Shown here: positions 56,350 to 64,000 of the stretch, piece after piece
Position numbering within the stretch: position 1 is the stretch's first letter
Layout: every line of letters starts with the position of its first letter
Origin: Metridium senile
Taxonomy: Eukaryota > Cnidaria > Anthozoa > Actiniaria > Metridiidae
Assembly (NCBI GenBank): GCA_949775045.1
Contig: OX459097.1
Span: 3,742,685 to 3,806,684 of the forward strand
Length of the DNA stretch: 64,000 nucleotides
Direction of reading: 5' to 3'
Notes under the pieces: generated by a model
Told to the model about the DNA's origin: nothing
What the model saw: the letters and a program-made list of their open reading frames with translations, nothing else
Database searches by the model: none
Position numbers and translations under genes: made by a program

Positions 56350-56700
56350 AACCGCAATATACCTTTTTGCTTTACCACAATTTTCGACTTCTTGCGCTTT
56401 AAAAACAATAGGTGAGATGAAAGATTGTACGGAATGTGAACATCTTTAGAAGTTGAACAAAAGATGCTTGTATTTCATTGTTATAATTAACAACGAGTCG
56501 GGCCAAACTAATGCGCAACACTTGCGTATGTTAAAATTATGACCCGACTACAACTGTATTGTTCAACAACAATGAAATACAAGCATCTGTTGTTCAAAAT
56601 CTAAAGATGTTCACATTCCGTACAATTAATCCTTCATATCACCTATTGTTTTAAAAGCGCAAGAAGTCGAAAATAGTGGTAAAGCAAAAAGGTCTAATAA
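56350..56700. mobile_element. Palindromic MITE, about 340 bp
   Basis: Arms share CTTTTTGCTTTACCAC, TTCGACTTCTTGCGCTTT, AATAGGTGA and TGTACGGAATGTGAACATCT. The centre is ACGAGTCGGGCC/GACCCGACT. Confidence 0.7.
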
Positions 56701-56844
56701 AACATCAGTGTTTCTTGATTGTCAATTGAGGATAGTGTGATGGAAACCGATCGAGCAACTTCCTTGAAACTGACAAATTATTGTTTTTTAAACAAAATTA
56801 TATAGAGAGCAAAAACGCTATATCCATGAAATTAACTACTAGAG

Positions 56845-59095
56845 TACAAACACTAAAAGTGTGCAACATAAATACCACTAAATACTGCTAAATTATGCAA
56901 ATTCTTTTGTTCTCTATTGTTTAATCAACACTATTTAGTGGTAAATAGTACAAAGTATTGCACACTTTTAGTGTTTGTACTCTAGTCACTAAACAAGAAC
57001 TATTACACAGTATAACTGATATTATTATAAAAGCGATTCGACGTTTCGACGTACGCATCGAGCGTCATTTTCAAGAGCGAAATGAAAACAAAGTATAAAC
57101 GAGTGATTATGAATATAAATGACAGTCAACAATGTCCCTAGGGATCTTAAAATAGCTAAGCTTTGATGGAATCACTTTGAACATTTACACAGTAGCAATT
57201 TTATTTAAGGACGGGGCCTACTATTGCCACTGCGCAGGCTACTGCGCATCTTCAGGTGCCTGCAATAAATCCAGCGATATGACGGCGAGCGTCGTATTAA
57301 AATGAAGCGAAAAGTATTACAAAAAAAGTAATTACGTATCGAAACATTTTGAAATTATAAGTGATATATTAAGCTTGATTTTTTTCTAAAACACTGACAG
57401 AATGCGATAACCGCCTAAAGGAAATTAAAATCTACGTGGCGAGCATTGGTTGTTTTTGCAAACATTTTGAAAAGTTGAGAAAATCAGAGCTGGAAAATAA
57501 AGTCAATATAATTACAAAAACTCACGAGAGAATACACGAGAATACACAACTGAAGTTTTTTTTAATTTTCTAAATAATATAAAGCTCGTTCACCTCAAAT
57601 ATAGTTGAAAAATATACTTGCAATTTTTATCTTTCCTTGTAAACAACACGGCAGTGAATTGAGCTATCTTTTGATGATATATATTGTTGCTTTTCAGTCA
57701 CTTTTAAAATGCTATAAATTCACGAGAAGTTAATCTACAAAGTTTACAACGTTTTGAAGTAAGGTAGTGTTGTTGTCTTTTTTCTGCATAAAAAAAGTTT
57801 AAACAATCTTGAAAAAGGTCGATTTGCTTGATTCAAAGTCCTGTCAGCGATCCTAGTGCTTTTATCTTTCATCTTCTTCATAAAGTACGACACAAACAAA
57901 TTAATTCCTTCACCAGTTGACGGTGACTACGATTAAATTTCTTATTTCTTATTATTTATCGAAAAATAAGCTTGAGTAGGCGTCCACAAACGTCCACAAA
58001 CGTCCACAAGACCGACGAATTACAACTCGTTTCAACAACCATCGTTCACTTGTTTATGTCAGCTAAAATCCTTTGTAAAACTTGTTTTTTGTTTCTTGAC
58101 TTTCTTAGATGTTGAGATATAAACAAAACCCTTTCTCTTTAAACGATCTTTGATTTGGAATAATGAAGAAAGCTCCAGTAATTTTAATATTTTGGCATTA
58201 CTAGAAATTTCGTTTTTCGAGGCAGCCGTAACATATGCTGAATGAAAACCGGTTTCTGACAACCCGCTCTTTGGGAAGCCATTTGAAAGCAACGCGCGTC
58301 GTAAAATATCAAAAACATTCAGTATAGAAAGATAACAAGTTCGGGAAAAAGGAAAAGGAATGAAAAAAATGGTCGCTTTGGCAAATTTTCGTGCAGTCAT
58401 AATAAGACGAAAAATAAATAAATAAAAAAGGTCGAACGATGGTAGACATGTTTATAAAGACAGTCCCACAATGCACTCATGATGACGAATTTCTTTACTT
58501 AGTAGGGAGGGGACCGTAAAGAAACTGTCTAATGATCTTCTTTACCTCGCGATAACTTTTTCAATCGCCTGGTGACCCCAATTTTTTTACACCTGTAATT
58601 ATTAAGAACATGTTAAACAATCGTTTTGATGTAAAATTTCGAAAAAACAACCGATTTTGGAATGGAAAATCGACAAAATTTCAAAATTTCTGAACCTCGT
58701 AAAATACAAGTCGCGATGCTAAAAAATTCATATTTCACTACTAACTTTTGAGAATACGTTACAAAATATATATTCCTATTAGAAAATTACTTGTTCATCC
58801 TTTACCGCTATCAAAGAGTTGTTTCAATGAAAATCCTTTAAAAAATATTTTTATTTGTCGATGCCGGTAAAATCGTGACGCAAGCGATATTTAAGGCTTA
58901 TTATTTCTCTTAACTGCCCGGTGACCCCACCTTTAGACAGATTTGAAGAACCCTCTGAAGGGTTAAAACAACTCACATAGTTATTTGAAGAATACATTAC
59001 TTTTTAATTAGTAGGCCCCGTCCTTAAGATACTATTAGATAGTAACTCTGATTTCATTTTTATTTCATAGTTTTAGAGTTACCGCTCTATATATA
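56845..59095. repeat. Repeat R2, copy 1, split by a TTAA element
   Basis: 56845-57208 plus 59024-59095 correspond to 63612-64000 almost base for base (GTGTGCAACATAAATACCAC, ATTCGACGTTTCGACGTACG, CAATGTCCCTAGGGATC). The 1.8-kb element at 57209-59023 interrupts this copy only. Confidence 0.85.
57209..59023. mobile_element. 1,815-bp non-autonomous DNA transposon with TTAA duplication
   Basis: Inverted termini GGACGGGGCCTACTA, perfect over 15 bp, flanked by TTAA on both sides (57205-57208 and 59024-59027). The intact R2 copy at 63.9 kb shows the empty site with one TTAA. TTAA targets are used by piggyBac and Kolobok elements; piggyBac ends usually start CC, so Kolobok is the better guess. No transposase is seen; a 113-codon frame at 58059-58400 (-) is unrecognised. 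Confidence 0.8.
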
Positions 59096-59156
59096 TCACA
59101 ATAATTTTTTAAATTATGATGGAACTGAAAGATGGAGTAAGGACAAACAAACTTAC

Positions 59157-59250
59157 GTGATCTTTTAGCCTCAACAAATAGTTCTTCCTCCGTCTTGCTG
59201 CACAAAGTTGTACAAGTTTGATGATGTGAAGTGCACAGATATCAAAACAA
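59157..59250 (-). other. Probable 5' UTR exon of the helical-protein gene
   Basis: It ends at a strong donor (CAC|GTAAGTTTG). The 5' limit is not defined. Upstream on the minus strand are GACCAATGAAAATTCAGC and GACCAATCAAAATTTAGC, two copies of a CCAAT-containing element. Confidence 0.45.
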
Positions 59251-59416
59251 AGTATTGTATGAGAAATTTACTCGACGCAAAAACTCAAGCATTCACATGA
59301 CATCACTGGCTGAATTTTCATTGGTCAAAGCATCACTATGCACGTGGTTTTGAATGACAGCACACCAATCTAAGTCACAGCTGGCTAAATTTTGATTGGT
59401 CAAAACTATCCGATCG

Positions 59417-59640
59417 AAAAAAAGAAAACACTCAAAAGCCAACCGGAGCGCTGCATTGACTTCGCTTCGTTAAGATAAAAGGAAAAAACACTCAAAAGCC
59501 AACCGGAGCGCTGCATTGACTTCGCTTCGTTAAGATAAAAGGAAAAAACACTCAAAAGCCGACCGGAGCGCTGCATTGACTTCGCTTCGTTAAGCTTAAA
59601 GGGAAAAATCACTCAATTCAAAAGCCAACCGGAGCACAAT
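59417..59640. repeat. 60-bp tandem repeat, about 3.5 units
   Basis: Units (AACACTCAAAAGCC, AACCGGAGCGCTGCATTGAC, TTCGCTTCGTTAAGATAAAA) are almost identical. They lie about 200 bp upstream of the probable promoter of the helical-protein gene. Confidence 0.9.
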
Positions 59641-59658
59641 CAAGGTTCAATCCTAGGA

Positions 59659-59963
59659 ATATACACCTAATTCCAAAAAGGTTGACGGGGCGAACGGCGA
59701 ATAGCGATTGGTGATTGGCGATTGCTCGATCGAAAGGGACTGTGGGTAATACAAATTTCTTCTCATTAACGCCGTTCGGCGATGACCTTAGATTGGTGTC
59801 TCGAAGGTTTCGCTGAACAGTCCAGGCATATCATTGTTTGGGTAATTTCGAAACGAATATAAAGGAATTCGTATTACCCATAGTTCCTTTCGGTCGTGCA
59901 AACTCAAATGACCAATCGCCAATCGCCGTTCGTCCCGTCAACCTTTTTGGAATTAGGTGTATA
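59659..59963. mobile_element. MITE with TATACACCTA termini (family T), copy 4
   Basis: Arms of about 115 bp begin TATACACCTAATTCCAAAAA, then GGTTGACGGG and GCGAACGGCG. The interior contains GGGTAATACAAATTTC and its complement. Only the outer ends match the other T copies. Confidence 0.7.
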
Positions 59964-60012
59964 TCTATGATAGTTAACACATTCAACTGAAAACTTCTCT
60001 TCAATATTGTTT

Positions 60013-62400
60013 GAAAATGATACAATTTCTTTGTTGTTAGTTATTAATAAAAAAATAAAAAAAATAAAATGATACAATTTCTTTGTTGTTAGTTATTAAT
60101 AAAAAAATAAAATAAATAAAATGATACAATTTCTTTGTTGTTAGTTATTAATAAAAAAATAAAATAAATAAAATGTTACAATTTCTTTGTTGTTAGTTAT
60201 TAATAAAAAAATAAAAAAAATAAAATGATACACTTTCTTTGTTGTTAGTTATTTATAAAAAAAATAAGATAAATAAAATGATACAATTTCTTTGTTGTTA
60301 GTTATTAATAAAAAAATAAAATAAATAAAATGATACAATTTCTTTGTTGTTAGTTATTAATAAAAAAATAAAATAAATAAAATGATACAATTTCTTTGTT
60401 GTTAGTTATTAATAAAAAAATAAAATAAATAAAATGATACAATTTCTTTGTTGTTAGTTATTAATAAAAAAATAAAATAAATAAAATGATACACTTTCTT
60501 TGTTGTTAGTTATTTATAAAAAAAAATAAGATAAATAAAATGATACAATTTCTTTGTTGTTAGTTATTAATAAAAAAATAAAATAAATAAAATGATACAC
60601 TTTCTTTGTTGTTAGTTATTAATAAAAAAATAAAATAAATAAAATGATACAATTTCTTTGTTGTTAGTTATTAATAAAAAAATAAAATAAATAAAATGAT
60701 ACAATTTCTTTGTTGTTAGTTATTAATAAAAAAATAAAATAAATAAAATGATACACTTTCTTTGTTGTTAGTTATTAATAAAAAAATAAAATAAATAAAA
60801 TGATACACTTTCTTTGTTGTTAGTTATTAATAAAAAAATAAAATAAATAAAATGATACACTTTCTTTGTTGTTAGTTATTAATAAAAAAATAAAATAAAT
60901 AAAATGATACAATTTCTTTGTTGTTAGTTATTAATAAAAAAATAAAATAAATAAAATGATACAATTTCTTTGTCGTTAGTTATTAATAAAAAAATAAAAT
61001 AAATAAAATGATACAATTTCTTTGTTGTTAGTTATTACTAAAAAAATAAAATAAATAAAATGATACAATTTCTTTGTTGTTAGTTATTAATAAAAAAATA
61101 AAATAAATAAAATGATACAATTTCTTTGTTGTTAGTTATTACTAAAAAAATAAAATCAATAAAATGATACAATTTCTTTGTTGTTAGTTATTACTAAAAA
61201 AATAAAATCAATAAAATGATACAATTTCTTTGTTGTTAGTTATTACTAAAAAAATAAAATCAATAAAATGATACAATTTCTTTGTTGTTAGTTATTAATA
61301 AAAAAATAAAATAAATAAAATGATACTATTTCTTTGTTGTTAGTTATTAATAAAAAAATAAAATAAATAAAATGATACAATTTCTTTGTTGTTAGTTATT
61401 AATAAAAAAATAAAATAAATAAAATGATACAATTTCTTTGTTGTTAGTTATTAATAAAAAAATAAAATAAATAAAATGATACAATTTCTTTGTTGTTAGT
61501 TATTAATAAAAAAATAAAATAAATAAAATGATACAATTTCTTTGTTGTTAGTTATTACTAAAAAAATAAAATAAATAAAATGATACACTTTCTTTGTTGT
61601 TAGTTATTAATAAAAAAAATAAAAAAAATAAAATGATACAATTTCTTTGTTGTTAGTTATTAATAAAAAAATAAAATAAATAAAATGATACACTTTCTTT
61701 GTTGTTAGTTATTAATAAAAAAATAAAATAAATAAAATGATACAATTTCTTTGTTGTTAGTTATTAATAAAAAAATAAAATAAATAAAATGATACAATTT
61801 CTTTGTCGTTAGTTATTAATAAAAAAATAAAATAAATAAAATGATACAATTTCTTTGTTGTTAGTTATTACTAAAAAAATAAAATCAATAAAATGATACA
61901 ATTTCTTTGTTGTTAGTTATTAATAAAAAAATAAAATCAATAAAATGATACAATTTCTTTGTTGTTAGTTATTAATAAAAAAATAAAATAATTAAAATGA
62001 TACAATTTCTTTGTTGTTAGTTATTAATAAAAAAATAAAATCAATAAAATGATACAATTTCTTTGTTGTTAGTTATTAATAAAAAAATAAAATCAATAAA
62101 ATGATACAATTTCTTTGTTGTTAGTTATTAATAAAAAAATAAAATCAATAAAATGATACAATTTCTTTGTTGTTAGTTATTAATAAAAAAATAAAATCAA
62201 TAAAATGATACAATTTCTTTGTTGTTAGTTATTAATAAAAAAATAAAATAATTAAAATGATACAATTTCTTTGTTGTTAGTTATTAATAAAAAAATAAAA
62301 TCAATAAAATGATACAATTTCTTTGTTGTTAGTTATTAATAAAAAAATAAAATAAATAAAATGATACAATTTCTTTGTTGTTAGTTATTAATAAAAAAAA
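60013..62400. repeat. 52-bp-period AT-rich satellite, about 46 units
   Basis: Consensus GATACAATTTCTTTGTTGTT, AGTTATTAATAAAAAAATAA, AATAAATAAAAT. Point variants (CACTTTC for CAATTTC, ATTACTAA for ATTAATAA, AATCAATAA for AATAAATAA) occur in runs, the mark of block amplification. There are no spacers. Confidence 0.97.
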
Positions 62401-63030
62401 AGAGGAAAAAAAGAAAATGATACAATTGTTAACTCATCAGGAAAAGACATAAAACATCCTGAAACAAAGATTAATGATGACCTAAAATATACCACTAAAT
62501 GGTTGAAAGTATAATGAACTGACTTTCAAATTAATTAAAACCATTGCAATTATATGATATTCATCAAGTTTAATCTCAAACCAGCCCATGAACTACGCCC
62601 AACAACGTACGGTGAGGAACGCCTGGGTGATTTGGCTTCTATAAGAAAGCAAACGAACCGATTTTCGATTAGATGTTTGAAGCACAATAACTCAAAAAAA
62701 CCGAACGGTGACCCACATTTTTTATCTTATAATTCGAAATAACTACTAAAGATAAGTCTCCGTTTAGTTTTTGAAAAAAGTGACATTTTTTTCATCACAT
62801 GCAGAAAATCGGCTTTTTCCATTATTTTCAAGCCCTCGAAAACGACAAAAAGCGGACATTTTGTTCGAGACGTACGGTCTTTTCACCAAAAAGGTCATTA
62901 TTTTCACGTTTTGTGTCAAAAAAAAATCGCCTTGTTTACACTGATGAGTTTTAAAAGCATTTTATGGCCTTCGTTTCTTATGACTGGCATTTTTTACTAT
63001 TTTGCCACCGCAAAATAGCAGAGTAGTAGA
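62401..63030. other. Intergenic, weak similarity to the TTAA element interior
   Basis: Contains ATAACTCAAAAAAACCGAACGGTGACCCACATTTTT, which echoes GATAACTTTTTCAATCGCCT and GGTGACCCC at 58550-58580 and 58905-58930. It may be a decayed relative. No gene recognised. Confidence 0.35.
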
Positions 63031-63031
63031 A

Positions 63032-63284
63032 GCAGAGTAGTAGAAGTTACTAGGTGTCTCGCCCGTAAATCTGCTCTCAGAATTATTTCTAATTGCTTAT
63101 AAATACATAATAAATAATTCTATTGAAGGCTTCTTTTCTTTCTATCTATTTCAAATTCTGACTGCTTTTAAGGTGACGCGCCCGAAAGCAGAGTAGTAGA
63201 AGTTACTAGGTGTCTCGCCTGTAAATCTGCTCTCAGAATTATTTGTACTTGCTTATAGATATATAATAAATAATACTATTGAAT
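63032..63284. repeat. Two direct copies of a ~97-bp sequence
   Basis: Copies at 63032-63127 and 63187-63284 share GCAGAGTAGTAGAAGTTACT, AGGTGTCTCGCC and AAATCTGCTCTCAGAATTAT. Confidence 0.7.
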
Positions 63285-63611
63285 TGGTAACGCACAAAAA
63301 GTCGCAGATTCGTTAATTACATACCGAAGAATTGTAAATAAGTATATATTTAAGTAATCAAGTTCAGTGTTGTTGAAAAATAACAACTATACATAACTAG
63401 TTAAATAACTGATTCACGAATGTATTTAAACTGATAAATCAGTCACATTGTAAAACGTTATTATACTTTGCTCAAGTTTATATATTTAGGAAAAACATAT
63501 GCCGTTGACAGGAGTATTTAGTCATCACTTGCATTAATGATTTAATCTTTACACCATAGACACACGTTTTTAAAGGGATTTAAGGACTCCTGCTTAGAAT
63601 TTTTCTCTAAA

Positions 63612-64000
63612 AGTGTGCAACATAAATACCACTAAATACTGCTAAATTATGCAAATTCTTTTGTTCTCTATTGTTTAATCAACACTATTTAGTGGTAAAT
63701 AGTACAAAGTATTGCACACTTTTAGTGTTTGTACTCTAGTCACTAAACAAGAACTATTACACAGTATAACTGATATTATTATAAGAGCGATTCGACGTTT
63801 CGACGTACGCATCGAGCGTCATTTTCAAGAGCGAAATGAAAACAAAGTATAAACTAGTGATTATGAATATAAATGACAGTCAACAATGTCCCTAGGGATC
63901 TTAAAATAGCTTAGCTTTGATGGAATCACTTTGAACATTTACACAGTAGCAATTTTATTTAAGATACTATTAGATAGTAACTCTGATTTCATTTTTATTT
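63612..64000. repeat. Repeat R2, copy 2 (empty site), runs off the window
   Basis: Nearly identical to 56845-57208 joined to 59024-59060, without the TTAA element. It continues past the window edge. Confidence 0.85.

Larger units (their letters stand above)
54436..59156 (-). other. 5' UTR intron of the helical-protein gene
   Basis: Intron inferred between donor AAGATCAC|GTAAGTTTG (59157/59156) and acceptor ATATTTAG before AAATGG (54436). It is filled with repeats: MITEs at 54990-55270 and 56350-56700, a ~120-bp tandem repeat at 55590-56060, and repeat R2 with its TTAA element. Confidence 0.55.

Noticed and set aside
58059..58400. 113-codon frame as transposase of the TTAA element
   Set aside because: Too short, no DDE-type motif visible; left as unrecognised.
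60013..62400. Regular array considered as CRISPR-like
   Set aside because: Units are contiguous tandem copies without unique spacers, in a eukaryotic context.

Overview
The window is eukaryotic nuclear DNA: spliced genes with GT-AG introns, AT-rich, and dense in microsatellites, MITEs and decayed LINE ends. Two chymotrypsin-fold proteases with a C-terminal ShK (sea-anemone-toxin-type) domain, a pair of short class A GPCRs and the repeat style suggest a cnidarian, most likely an anthozoan. That is an inference from gene content.

Layout. 1-8.7 kb: a single-exon GPCR (1606-2433, +) followed by repeats. 8.7-27.8 kb: a complete ubiquitin-specific protease of the USP20/USP33 type on the minus strand. 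I rebuilt it as 28 exons; all phases agree and the total is 2,484 nt (827 codons plus stop). Its introns hold MITEs, a tRNA-derived SINE, microsatellites and two partial duplications of its own exon edges. 28-36.7 kb: repeats and a second GPCR (31524-32369, -), clearly a paralogue of the first. 36.7-43.8 kb and 44.7-50.4 kb: two tandem minus-strand genes for secreted proteases built as signal peptide, chymotrypsin-fold domain, low-complexity linker (Gly/Asn-rich in one, Pro-rich in the other) and ShK domain. A Crypton-like recombinase fragment lies in intron 1 of the first. 50.5-53.4 kb: decayed EGF-like exons and LINE remains. 53.4-59.2 kb: an intronless CDS for a 343-residue helical protein with a central hydrophobic segment; a 5' UTR exon lies upstream, across an intron that contains a 1.8-kb TTAA-flanked transposon. 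60.0-62.4 kb: a 52-bp-period satellite. 62.4-64 kb: repeats, including a second copy of the repeat that hosts the TTAA element.

Most notable point. The two proteases have identical exon lengths (55, 201, 198, 318 nt). In the second gene the 318-nt exon is split 92+226 by a 487-bp interval consisting of a 5'-truncated LINE end plus its (ATT)n tail, flanked by a TAAGGT target-site duplication. The duplication supplies the splice donor and the splice acceptor, so removing the interval restores the reading frame exactly. This looks like a spliceosomal intron created by one retrotransposon insertion.

How the genes relate. The proteases probably act extracellularly (digestion or secretion). The USP is an intracellular deubiquitinase and the GPCRs are plasma-membrane receptors. 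Nothing links the four groups into one pathway; apart from the tandem protease pair and the GPCR pair, neighbours look unrelated.
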